DNA of 24,485 bases from Candidatus Solincola tengchongensis (GTDB taxonomy: Bacteria; Actinomycetota; Geothermincolia; Geothermincolales; RBG-13-55-18): contig JACVJH010000079.1 in assembly GCA_015711895.1 (NCBI GenBank), positions 1 to 24,485 of the forward strand, read 5' to 3'. Each line of letters opens with the position of its first letter. Positions within the stretch are counted from its first letter, which is position 1. Shown one piece after another: positions 1 through 7,800 of the stretch. The notes under the pieces are model-generated. The model ran no database searches. It worked only from the letters and a program-made list of their open reading frames with translations, and was not told where the DNA came from. Made by a program: the position numbers and the translations under genes.

Positions 1-2
1 GG

Positions 3-446
3 CACGATTACGCCGTGGACGAGAGGGTCCATCCGGTGGACATCTACCCACGGGGCCTTACCGCCGTGTGGGCGGAGGAACTGACCGACGAGGAGATATG
101 GAGGGCCCTGTGGAACCGCCGCGTGTACGGGACCACGGGTGCTCGCATGGTGATGGAGCTCTACGCCGACGGCCTTCCTATGGGCTCGGAATACTATCCC
201 CTGGGGCCGGTGAGTCTGGAAGGAAGGGTCCTGGGCACGGCGCCCCTGCGCCGGATGGAGCTGGTGCGGGGGAGGAAGGGGGTCTTCGACGTGGCCTGGT
301 CCTCATGCGGCGGGAGGGAGGCCGGCTTTCGGCTGACCGACGGAGATGAGGGGGAGAGGCTCTACTACCTGCGGGCGGAACAGGAGGACGGGCACTGGGC
401 GTGGTCCAGCCCCATCTGGCTTTTGGGTGAGGGCGAGCAGGGCTGA
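3..446 (+). CDS. DUF3604 / PHP-like protein, C-terminal part (5' end outside window)
   Basis: The reading frame is open from the left edge (first full codon at 3) to a TGA at 444-446, so about 147 C-terminal residues are visible. The piece reads GLTAVWAEELTDEEIW, then RRVYGTTGARM, and ends with YYLRAEQEDGHWAWSSPIW. This is the usual tail of DUF3604 proteins, which are large predicted metal-dependent hydrolases related to PHP phosphoesterases. The metal-binding N-terminal part lies outside the window, so catalysis cannot be judged. An internal GTG at 15 could be mistaken for a start, but the homologous region clearly continues upstream. The substrate of this family is not established. The next gene follows 120 bases later on the same strand; co-transcription is possible but not shown. 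Confidence 0.8.
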   Translation, partial: HDYAVDERVHPVDIYPRGLTAVWAEELTDEEIWRALWNRRVYGTTGARMVMELYADGLPMGSEYYPLGPVSLEGRVLGTAPLRRMELVRGRKGVFDVAWSSCGGREAGFRLTDGDEGERLYYLRAEQEDGHWAWSSPIWLLGEGEQG

Positions 447-566
447 GCCGGGGCCGGCGGCGCTCCTCATTTTGGATATCGAGCCCTACCGGCGGCACCT
501 GCGCCCGGCCCCCCGGTGTTTCGGGGAAGCGGCGGAAATGCCGGGCCGCCACGGGGAAGACGATGG

Positions 567-1460
567 ATGGTGGCCATGCGGACGGTCCTGGAACTCTTGA
601 GACTGCTCTTCTTTCCGGGTCTGGCCTTCATGCTGGCCGCGGGTGGCCTTCTCCTCTTCCTGGAGCGTAAGGCGGCGGAGCTCCTTCTCGGAAAGACGGC
701 GGACGGTGGCGGGGAGGGGGTGGCGGGAAGGGAGCCGGAAGAGGCGTGGCCCCCAACGGGCGGTTTCACCCTCTCCGCCTCCCTGCTGGCGCTCGCCGTC
801 GGCCTGGTGTCTCTGGTCGGGGCCAGGGGAGACCTCCTGGTCATGGGCCTCCTCTTCGTCTCCGCCGAGGCGCTGCCGCTGGCCGCGATGCGCGAGGCCG
901 GGGGGCGGAGGGAGAACGCCCTTCTGCCCCTCGCCTTCCGCACCGCCTTCCTCCGCGCCGCCTCCTTCCTCTCCATCCTCATCGCCGCCTCCCTCCGTTA
1001 CCCGGGGGGTCCTGACATCTCCCTCCGCTCCTTGCGGGGTGAACACATCTTCTCCTCCCTGGCCCTCTGGGAGGGCCCATACCGTTTCGCCGTGTCCGGG
1101 GGACTGGGCATCGCCGTCCTGGCCGCCGTTCTCCTCACCCTTGGGGATCCGGCATGGGAGGCTGGGATTCGCCTTCCCGCGGCGGGGCCCGAGAGGTTGG
1201 CCGCCGACTCCCTCCGCGCCGGGCAGCGCGTGTTCCTAGCGGCCGTGTTCATCGTCCTCTTCCTGGGATATCCGGGCGCGGGGAACGGCGGATACCCTGT
1301 CTGGCTTCCCGCCTCGCTGGGGTGGCTCCTCCTGGGAGTCCTGCTGCGCGTCGGGCTCTCGCGCTCGGGAAGGGTGGGGAGGAGGAAGGTGCAGTGGTGG
1401 GCGACGATCCCCGCCTTCCTCTCTCTGGCCCTCGTGGCGGTTTCCTCCTTCCTGGCTTGA
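567..1460 (+). CDS. NuoH/HyfC-like membrane subunit, divergent
   Basis: A 297-residue membrane protein with about eight hydrophobic segments, the number typical of NuoH/EchB/HycD subunits of complex I and group 4 hydrogenases. The first segment ends in LLFLERKAAELLLG, like the ERR/ERK motif after NuoH helix 1. Around residue 190-205 the text DPAWEAGIRLPAAGPERLAA lines up with the NuoH loop that normally reads PEAEQEL..G...EYSG, but most of its conserved acidic residues are gone. In the family this subunit links the quinone or hydrogenase site to the membrane arm. Starts at ATG 567 or ATG 576 are both possible; a GTG at 516 is open but adds a non-hydrophobic, Arg/Gly-rich leader and has no clear ribosome site. 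Assignment is by eye; a divergent unrelated membrane protein cannot be excluded, but the neighbouring genes support it. Confidence 0.6.
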   Translation: MVAMRTVLELLRLLFFPGLAFMLAAGGLLLFLERKAAELLLGKTADGGGEGVAGREPEEAWPPTGGFTLSASLLALAVGLVSLVGARGDLLVMGLLFVSAEALPLAAMREAGGRRENALLPLAFRTAFLRAASFLSILIAASLRYPGGPDISLRSLRGEHIFSSLALWEGPYRFAVSGGLGIAVLAAVLLTLGDPAWEAGIRLPAAGPERLAADSLRAGQRVFLAAVFIVLFLGYPGAGNGGYPVWLPASLGWLLLGVLLRVGLSRSGRVGRRKVQWWATIPAFLSLALVAVSSFLA

Positions 1461-1858
1461 GGAAGAAGGCGGGATGGCCTGGGGGATGTCCGGGGTACGG
1501 GCCGGACACCGCGCGGATGTTGGAGTGGGAGCGGGACCATGGGTAGGAATGCGTTCGGGACCGGGAGGCGGGCGGCGCGGGATACGGGGGATAGCCAACG
1601 GGTGAGGCCCCCGGTGAAGGGCTGCATGGAGGGGCCGGCCGGGATATCGGGGGATCGCCGGGCCGGCCGGTGGAGCGTACGGGAGTGGTGTACCGCGAGT
1701 ACGGGCGCAGGCCGCCGTTGGGAGGGAAGCGCGAAGGGCGGCGGGGGGAAGAGGTGGGGGATAATCCCCATGGCGGGCTTCGGAGCGGGGAAAGGGCCCG
1801 GAACGGCGCAGGCCGCCATGCCGGGCGGGGAGCCTGAGGCGGAAGGAAAGGAGACGGG
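1461..1858. other. 398-bp G-rich gap inside the complex I-like cluster
   Basis: No convincing gene. A + strand frame from 1539 to 1871 is open, but its 110-residue product is Gly/Arg-rich with no membrane segments, and it overlaps the start of the next gene. In related clusters a small membrane subunit (NuoK/HyfE type) often lies here; no frame shows its hydrophobic pattern. Two copies of the palindrome GGCCGGCC (1633-1640 and 1661-1668) can pair with each other into a strong stem. Confidence 0.5.
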
Positions 1859-3481
1859 TTGGGAGAGATAAGGGCCGTACAGCTCCTTCCCTTCTTGCCC
1901 GCCGCCGCGCTGGCGGCGGCACTGCTGAGTGCGCTCCCCGTGAGGAGGCCCGCATGGAAATATATACCATCTATCTGGGCGCTTGCGGCCTCCTCCATGC
2001 TGCTCGTTTTGCTCTATCGCGGTTGGGAGAGGCATGTCGGCCCGGGACCCTTCGTCTGGGGATGGTGGGGGTTTGAGGCCGGAAGACTGGCCTTCCTCGC
2101 CCTCTTGGCGGTCATCGGGCCCCTTTCCCTGTTCCTCCTCGCCGGAGGGGAGGCCGGTAAGGGGCGGAAGGGAAGGGTTCTCCGTACACTCGGCCACCTC
2201 TCCGTTGCCGGCGCCGTGGCCGCGGTGCTCGGAGAGCACCTGCTCCTCCTGGCCGTCGGTTGCGCCTTGGTCACCTGGTGCGCCGCCGGTGCCGTGCTGT
2301 TGGAGGGGCCAGGGGAGGAGAGGACGCGGTATCTGGCCGCGCTTTTCCCCCTTATGGCTTCCGACCTCTGCCTGATGCTCTCCGTGCTCCTCATCAACGG
2401 TGCAGCGCCGAAAGCCTTATTCCATAATATCCCAGTCGCGCCGGGAATCCGCTCCCCGGCCTTCCCGCTCCTTCTGGCCGCCGCGCTGCTGCGCCTCGGG
2501 GTATTTCCCCTCACCACCTGTCCGGCATTCCTCGCGGGGCGAGGGAAGGCTTTCCGGATTCCCTACCTCCAAGTGATCAACCCCGTCCTGGGGGCTTACC
2601 TCCTCTTCATGGCCGTGCGGGTGGTCTTCAACCCGGGCGGGGAATGGCTCTGGGCGATGATGGGAATCGGCGCCGCGGGGCTGGTTTCCTCCGCCCTTGC
2701 CCTGTTGCGCTCCATACCCCTGGGGGTGAGGAGGGGATGGCTGGCCAACTGCCTGGGCGCCGCCTTCACCTTCTCCCTCTCCTCAGGGGGACAGGGCGGC
2801 GCGGTGGCCGCCAGGCTGGTCCTCATGGCCGGGATCCCGGCCCTCCTGCTGTTGGAGGCTTCTGACGGGGGGCGGCGCGGAGGGGCGAGAACCGTAGGCG
2901 GGGCGGCCATCCTCGGCCTCCCTCCTCTGGCCGGGTTCGCTTCCCTTTGGATGGCGGGAAGATCCCCGGCATACGGCCAGGGAGGTGCGATGGGGACGAC
3001 ATTCTTTCTGGGCTGGCCGGTCATGGTCCTGGCCTTCCTGGCGGGAGGAGCGGCGGCCCTCATCGCCGGCGGCGGAGAGGCCGACGGGGCGCCCCCATGG
3101 GTCTCCGCGGCAGTGGCCCTGCCCCTCTGCGCCTTCCTGGCGATTACGGGGATCTTCCCCGGCCGCGTCGCGGATATGCTCATGAGGGAGTACGGCCTGC
3201 CCTTGGAGTTCCCTTTTTCCTCCTGGAGTTCACTGGCCGGCGCATGCTTGCTGGTCCTGGGGGTCTTGGCCTTCCTGTGGTGGGCTAGGGGGCGGAGGGT
3301 GGCGGGGATGGCGGCGGTTGCCCTGACCTCCTGTGCCCCGGCCTCCACAGCGACGGCTCTTTTGCCGTGGCCTTTGGCTCCGCGTCGGCCGGGAAAGTCT
3401 CTGGTGCGTGCGGTCGTGGCCCTGGATCTGGCCGTGTTCCTGGGATGGTGGGGGATGTTCATCCTTTCCGTATTACGTTGA
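1859..3481 (+). CDS. NuoN/NuoM/HyfB-like antiporter-type subunit lacking the key charged residues
   Basis: A 540-residue protein made of roughly 13-14 hydrophobic segments, matching the Mrp-antiporter-like subunits (NuoL/M/N, HyfB/F) that move protons in complex I and energy-converting hydrogenases. Recognisable pieces are LRLGVFPLTTCPAF (residues 211-224, normally FKxGxxPxHxWLP) and GLPPLAGFASLWM (353-365, normally GLPPxxGFxSK). In the first the conserved Lys is Arg and the His/Trp are lost; in the second the Lys is Leu. The helix that should carry the conserved Glu reads LAVGCALVTWCAAG (131-144). Proton movement by the usual residues therefore looks impossible. The TTG start is chosen because AAAGGAG (1847-1853) precedes it by five bases. 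Family membership is likely; function is unknown. Confidence 0.65.
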   Translation: MGEIRAVQLLPFLPAAALAAALLSALPVRRPAWKYIPSIWALAASSMLLVLLYRGWERHVGPGPFVWGWWGFEAGRLAFLALLAVIGPLSLFLLAGGEAGKGRKGRVLRTLGHLSVAGAVAAVLGEHLLLLAVGCALVTWCAAGAVLLEGPGEERTRYLAALFPLMASDLCLMLSVLLINGAAPKALFHNIPVAPGIRSPAFPLLLAAALLRLGVFPLTTCPAFLAGRGKAFRIPYLQVINPVLGAYLLFMAVRVVFNPGGEWLWAMMGIGAAGLVSSALALLRSIPLGVRRGWLANCLGAAFTFSLSSGGQGGAVAARLVLMAGIPALLLLEASDGGRRGGARTVGGAAILGLPPLAGFASLWMAGRSPAYGQGGAMGTTFFLGWPVMVLAFLAGGAAALIAGGGEADGAPPWVSAAVALPLCAFLAITGIFPGRVADMLMREYGLPLEFPFSSWSSLAGACLLVLGVLAFLWWARGRRVAGMAAVALTSCAPASTATALLPWPLAPRRPGKSLVRAVVALDLAVFLGWWGMFILSVLR

Positions 3482-3627
3482 CGCCCCTGGTGTGGATGCC
3501 GCGCTTTCGCGGCAGCGGAGGCGGCTCCGGGCGGTGGGTGGAGGCTCTCCCATCGGATGGGTCTCCTGCGGCTTCGCGGTGACCGGAAGGGACTGGGAGA
3601 GGAGTGGCGGCGGACCGGAGGTGATGC

Positions 3628-5040
3628 GTGGCTGAGGGCGTGTTCCGTGGGGTCTGGGTGACGGAAGCGGGCGGGGAGAGAGAGGCCAGGCTGCGTTTCC
3701 TGGCCGAGCGTGGGCTCCGGCTGCTCATGGCGGACGTGGATGCGGCGGGGCGGGAAGCCCTGCATTTCTTCGACCCCCGGGAGGGCAAGACCCTGCACCT
3801 GCTCTCCCCGGAAGGTGGCGGTTTGGTAGAGGCGGCATCGCGTTTCTTCCCCTCCGCCACGCGCTGGATGGAACTGCTTTACGGTCCGGAAGGAAGCAGG
3901 AGGGATCTCCTTGTGGAGAGGCAGGGGACGAGAGCGGAGGCGAAAACACACGGCGGCGGAGGGGTGGAGAGGGCGGCAAACGGGGAGGTCCTCTACTCGG
4001 AGGGTGGATTGCTCCTGGAGGTGTCGGGTGGGCGCGTTCTCCGGGTGACGGAATGCCTCCGCCAAGCGCCCTGTCTCTCCCTCAGGGGCGTCAGGGTGGG
4101 GAAAGAGGCGGAAAAGGTACGGGGGTCGCTGGGCTCGGACCTCCCGCTCCTGCTCTCCTTCCTTTTGGCCCTTGAGGATGCCCGCGGGTATGCCGTACCT
4201 GCATCGGCCCGGGCGGTGCGCGCGGCATTGCTGGAGCTCCTACGGATGCGTTCCCATTGTTCCTGGCTCTCCAGGGCGGCGGAGCTCTGCGGGCGTTTCC
4301 GGCTTTCCCGGCGGCTACGGCGGTGGGGCGAGGGAGTCGCCGAATTGGAAGACTCGCTGAGCGGCGGAGGTGGAGGAACGGCGGCGCTGGTCCCGGGAGG
4401 GGCGCGGCATGTCGAGAGAGGTCCGGTAGCCCGCGAAATATGGAATTATATGGAGGTTATTGCCCGGGAATGGGAGGAGCTGTCCCGGAGCCTTTCGGCC
4501 TTTTCCCCTCCACGCTGGGCGGAAGGGCGCCTGGCCGTACTTCCGCGGGAAGAAGGGAGGAGGCGCGGAAAAGAGCTGGAATGCCGCGCAGCCCGCGGGG
4601 AGGGATGGGAAGCCTGGGTCGGGCCTCTCGCCAGGGCCTTGGGGGCGGCTCGCGACGCCCGGGCGGAGGACCAGGCGTTCCCGCGGCCTCCCGGCTGGTC
4701 TCCCCGCGCGGCTGCCGGGAGGAAGGGGACACTGCGGCGGATGGTGGAGGTCATGGCCGGAGAGGTGGCGGATTCCCTGGCCATCCTGGAGGCGCTGCTG
4801 CGGGAGCCCCCGGAAGGGCCCCGGGAGGCTCCTCTCGGAAGGCGGGGAAGCGGCCGGGGCTTCGGGCGCTGCGAGGGGCCGGGGGGAGAGACCTGCTGCC
4901 ACCTGGCGCTGGATAGGGGGCGTATCGAACATGCCGCTTTTTCGCTCCCCGTGGAGCTCAACCGTAGCGCCGCCTTTTGCCTGGAGGGTGCCTGGCTGGA
5001 TGAGGCGGAGGAGCTCCTCCCCCTTCTCCTCATGGTTTGA
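3628..5040 (+). CDS. NuoC-NuoD fusion-like / hydrogenase large subunit-like protein without metal ligands
   Basis: A 470-residue protein. Residues about 20-95 resemble NuoC, with RFFPSATRWMELLYG (72-86) in place of the family's FPAANWxEREaxDLxG. Residues about 120-470 resemble NuoD or a group 4 hydrogenase large subunit: ALEDARGYAVPASARAVRAA (181-200), then ELLRMRSHCSWL (203-214) for the ELxRIxSHLxWL helix, then LVPGGAR for the GGV loop. At the C-terminus, HLALDRGRIEHAAFSLPVEL matches the family's HxxxDxGxI...PSxxN. The paired CxxC motifs that hold nickel-iron in hydrogenases are absent at both ends, as is the quinone-site HRG motif. Start GTG 3628 has a strong ribosome site, GGAGGTGAT, beginning at 3617. 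It ends the cluster; no NuoB-like small subunit follows. Confidence 0.6.
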   Translation: MAEGVFRGVWVTEAGGEREARLRFLAERGLRLLMADVDAAGREALHFFDPREGKTLHLLSPEGGGLVEAASRFFPSATRWMELLYGPEGSRRDLLVERQGTRAEAKTHGGGGVERAANGEVLYSEGGLLLEVSGGRVLRVTECLRQAPCLSLRGVRVGKEAEKVRGSLGSDLPLLLSFLLALEDARGYAVPASARAVRAALLELLRMRSHCSWLSRAAELCGRFRLSRRLRRWGEGVAELEDSLSGGGGGTAALVPGGARHVERGPVAREIWNYMEVIAREWEELSRSLSAFSPPRWAEGRLAVLPREEGRRRGKELECRAARGEGWEAWVGPLARALGAARDARAEDQAFPRPPGWSPRAAAGRKGTLRRMVEVMAGEVADSLAILEALLREPPEGPREAPLGRRGSGRGFGRCEGPGGETCCHLALDRGRIEHAAFSLPVELNRSAAFCLEGAWLDEAEELLPLLLMV

Positions 5041-5453
5041 GTTCCTCTGTTCCGGAGGGCCGCCAACCGCGGTCGGCCGGTGGGTAAGAGAGGCCGGGCC
5101 GTATGTCAAGGAGCCCACTCCCGGACTCTCCGACCCCTGGCCATGCGTCCGGCACGTGGCGCTCGGCCGGACTCAACATCGCCTCGTGAACCCTGGCCCC
5201 CGAAGCCAAGCACCGACCCCAAAACCCAAGCGGGAAAATCAGGCCAAACCCGACATATAACCGAATCGTCGACGCCGAGGCCGAGTCATGTACCACAAAC
5301 CCTGAAACTAAAGCTTCAGACCCGGGCTTGAGCTCCCCGCGAAAACCCGAGATTATCGAGTAGGGTTCCGTTTGTTGAGAGATTCCTGGACCTCCGGGCC
5401 GCAACCGGACCCCACGCCCCGCCCCTTAATCCCGTCAGAGCCTGTCAAGCCCC
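5041..5453. other. 413-bp convergent intergenic region
   Basis: It lies between the end of the complex I-like cluster and the end of the minus-strand zinc-ribbon gene. I see no gene or clear terminator. The part from about 5195 to 5350 is notably richer in A and C on the + strand than its surroundings (for example CCCCAAAACCCAAGCGGG), a composition unlike either neighbour. A 124-codon minus-strand frame (5030-5404) is open but has no recognisable motif. Confidence 0.5.
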
Positions 5454-6533
5454 TCAACCGGCAGGCGTGATACGCAGGAGCAGCGTGTTTCCCTCCATCC
5501 CGTAGGTGTAATCCGCCCGCTTCCCCGCGCATCCTTCCCACAGGGCCACAAGCCGCCCCACCGCCACCGTGGGCACGAAGGCGTTGGAGAGCTCCAGCTC
5601 CACGCCATCCCCCTTCACCTCGAGCCGGGACAGGAAACCCATCCCCCGCAGCGCGAGATAGGAACGCAGGCTCTTCAGGTCCCAGGAGAGTCCGTAATCC
5701 GGATGTCGTGCAAGCTTGGCGGAGAACCCCTCCATCTCCGCCTCCACGAACAGGCCTCTCACCTCCGGGCCCAGTTCGAGCTCGAACTCGCGCAGGATGG
5801 CGTGGAGGGAGCGGTGGCCGTAGAAGATACAACGGTCCCCGGTCTCCCTTTCGGTTATCACTCCTCCCTGGAGGTCGAAGGAAAAGGACCGCCCCAGCTC
5901 CAGGGGTGCGCCGCAGCGCCGGCAGGATGGGAACATCTTTCCATCCTGGAGCGGTGAGGGGATGAATCTCTCCGATGCCAGGCGGCGGTAGGCGTCCTCG
6001 CCGCCCAGGGAGTCCTTCTTCCCGGGCACCAGTTCCCCCACGTAGGCCTCTCCCTCCACCCGCGCGGTGAAGGACACCGGGAAGCCGTACATGACATCCA
6101 ACCCTCCGAGGATGACCGCCGTGCAGTGGGCCAGGTGAAAGGGATCGCTGACCCTCACCGCCCCCTCCTTTCCCCGCCGGTGGGCGAGCAGCTCTATGCG
6201 GCCCATGCCGATGGAGCGGGTGAAAAGGATGAGCTTCCTCTGTGTGAGGCGGTAGAGAGGGGACCTGAAGAGCAGCCTCTGGGTCAGGGCACGGGAGGAG
6301 AAGAGGTTCCTGGCGATCTCCGCGGCGGCGACCCTCCCGGCGATGTACACCATGCGGTTTATGGTGGGACCCAGTTGCCGCTCCAGCCTCTCGAAGACCC
6401 CGTTGTGGAAGGAGGCCTCGTAAACGCTGAAGTTGGCACTCCCGTCGGCCCTGTTGGCGATGCAACCGTTCCTCCATTCATGGGTCCGGGAGATGATGAG
6501 GGGAACGCCGCAGGAAGGACATATTGTTTCCAT
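5454..6533 (-). CDS. Protein of two zinc-ribbon + V4R-like repeats
   Basis: A 359-residue protein I do not recognise as a named family. It appears to be an internal duplication. The first half opens with CPSCGVPL (residues 5-12) and contains VFERLERQLGP (47-57); the second half opens with CRRCGAPL (204-211) and contains ILREFELELGP. Each half then has a mixed alpha/beta segment ending in a Gly-rich strand region, such as PFHLAHCTAVILGGLDVMYG (131-150) and NAFVPTVAVGRLVALWEG. This arrangement is reminiscent of V4R/4-vinyl-reductase-like small-molecule-binding domains. Extra Cys at about 24 and 235 could complete metal sites. ATG 6533 is preferred over GTG 6539 because GGAG sits seven bases upstream of the ATG but only one base from the GTG. 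It is transcribed toward the complex I-like cluster. Role unknown; a ligand or redox sensor is one possibility. Confidence 0.55.
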   Translation of the reverse strand: METICPSCGVPLIISRTHEWRNGCIANRADGSANFSVYEASFHNGVFERLERQLGPTINRMVYIAGRVAAAEIARNLFSSRALTQRLLFRSPLYRLTQRKLILFTRSIGMGRIELLAHRRGKEGAVRVSDPFHLAHCTAVILGGLDVMYGFPVSFTARVEGEAYVGELVPGKKDSLGGEDAYRRLASERFIPSPLQDGKMFPSCRRCGAPLELGRSFSFDLQGGVITERETGDRCIFYGHRSLHAILREFELELGPEVRGLFVEAEMEGFSAKLARHPDYGLSWDLKSLRSYLALRGMGFLSRLEVKGDGVELELSNAFVPTVAVGRLVALWEGCAGKRADYTYGMEGNTLLLRITPAG

Positions 6534-7302
6534 GACCACGCTCCGTTAGTCCTTTTTGATGACCGCCGGGTAACATATTTATCGTTAACCGGCCGGCCAT
6601 CCTTGAGAGCTTGGCGGCCCATCGAGGGGTTTACGGGCCTTTGGGAGACTCCCCTCTTGAGGGGAGATTCCTTCTCGAGGAACGGACTCGGTATCCGAAG
6701 CGCTACCGTCCCGGAAAACACCCCACCTTAGCCGTTACGGCAACCGCCTCGGGGTTTGAAAGAAATCGAATGGGCGAACCCTTCATCCCGGATGGAGGAG
6801 AGTGTGACAGGGGAGGAGAGGGGCGTGCCTCCAGCGCCGGGAACTCCCGGTCCGCCACGGCCGGAGCGAGGGTGAGCGAGGCGATGGGGGAGAGGGGGTC
6901 AAACCGATGCAACCAGCCGGGAGGGGTTGCGGGATCCTTCCCGAGAGCCCTTTCGGGCATGAATAGGGTTGGAGGTCACTCCGTCAACCTGACAAAACGA
7001 GCCGCTCTGCGGGAGGGAGTAGGTGAGCTCTTGATGACCGTCCCGAGGGAGACGGTACCGCATCCGGCCCACGCGAAGGTCCTGGGGAAAAGGAAAAACC
7101 GCCGGGATCGTCTTCGAGCCGGCCGGGCCGTGCTCGAGGCTCTCCCGGAGGTTGGAATAAGGAAAGGAGGGTAGTAACATTTAAGGGGGCGTATGAGGAC
7201 CGACGGGCGAAAGACGGAATCCCCTTGAAGTGACGTTTGGCGCGCTGGGGACGGGCCGGCATGTTTGCCGTGAGGCACCGGGATGGAAAGGGGGGTCGGA
7301 GG
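6534..7302. other. 769-bp intergenic region with several hairpins
   Basis: It sits between two divergent genes, so it should hold promoters for both. I see no convincing gene; a 187-codon + strand frame at 6611-7174 is low-complexity and has no motif. Structured parts are a hairpin at 6649-6666 and a pair of hairpins at 6909-6930 (GCAACC/GGTTGC) and 6940-6957 (CCCGA/TCGGG). The purine-rich stretch 7160-7190 (GGAAAGGAGGGTAG) resembles a ribosome site, but no start codon with a sensible frame follows it. Confidence 0.4.
6649..6666. repeat. Perfect short inverted repeat (hairpin)
   Basis: CTCCCCTC (6649-6656) and GAGGGGAG (6659-6666) are exact complements separated by TT, so the real loop would open to about six bases. 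No T-run follows on either strand, so this is not a standard terminator. It lies about 115 bases upstream of the zinc-ribbon gene start and 640 bases upstream of the secreted-protein gene. Role unknown. Confidence 0.45.
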
Positions 7303-7800
7303 ATGCTCGGAAAATACGCGCGAGTGCTGGTAGCGGTGGCGGTCTTTCTCTTCCTCACCGTGATGCTCGCCGGGACGGCGGTCGCCGGCGGCGGGTTCGA
7401 CGAGTTCGGCTACAATTACGGCGCCCGTCTCTTCGTGGGAAAGGCCGACGGGGTCGACAGGGTGCTGGACGGGAAGGTGTGGGGCGACCCCACCTATGCC
7501 AATGACAACCTGGTCATGAAGTGGTCCAAGGCCTGGGACGAAGCGCGCTTCCACGGAGCTCCCTGGAGCCCCGATGCCTGGTGCAGCAACGAGTGGAACG
7601 GCGCCGTCCCGGGGGGGAGCGGCGAGGTGTGGCACTATAAGATAATCTGGGTGGGGCCGGAACTCGAGAACAGTCCTTACTGGCGGGAGGGGGGTTATCC
7701 CGTCTGGGGCCAGTTCGAGGTCATCATGGACCAGGGTACGGCGGAGGGCGAGCACATCTGGTATGCCCACGCGGTGCCCTGCGGCTACGGGGGAAACTGA
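7303..7800 (+). CDS. Secreted protein of unknown function, 165 aa
   Basis: The product begins MLGKYARVLVAVAVFLF and has a typical export signal: positive residues, a hydrophobic core to about residue 24, and a likely signal peptidase site after GTAVA (around residue 29). The mature part is about 135 residues, rich in Trp, Tyr and Gly: FDEFGYNYGARLFVG, DGKVWGDPTYANDNLVMKW, RFHGAPWSPDAW, YPVWGQFEVIM. It has only two mature Cys, one near the middle and one near the C-terminus, which could form a disulfide. The Trp/Gly-rich text resembles a family of small exported hypothetical proteins I have a loose memory of, with no known function. ATG 7303 is chosen because it places the signal peptide at the N-terminus; GGAGG directly abuts it and a purine run (AAAGGGGGG) lies further upstream. 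Upstream ATG and GTG codons would add a charged leader. The gene stands alone. Confidence 0.75.
   Translation: MLGKYARVLVAVAVFLFLTVMLAGTAVAGGGFDEFGYNYGARLFVGKADGVDRVLDGKVWGDPTYANDNLVMKWSKAWDEARFHGAPWSPDAWCSNEWNGAVPGGSGEVWHYKIIWVGPELENSPYWREGGYPVWGQFEVIMDQGTAEGEHIWYAHAVPCGYGGN

Noticed and set aside
2596..4065. A 489-codon minus-strand open frame opposite the complex I-like genes
   Set aside because: The product is Arg/Pro/Ala-rich with no fold signal, and the + strand genes have ribosome sites and family features.
5030..5404. A 124-codon minus-strand frame after the NuoCD-like gene
   Set aside because: Crosses the gene end, shows no recognisable domain and no ribosome site.
6611..7174. A 187-codon + strand frame in the gap before the secreted protein
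   Set aside because: Low-complexity product without a motif, no ribosome site, and hairpins within the frame.
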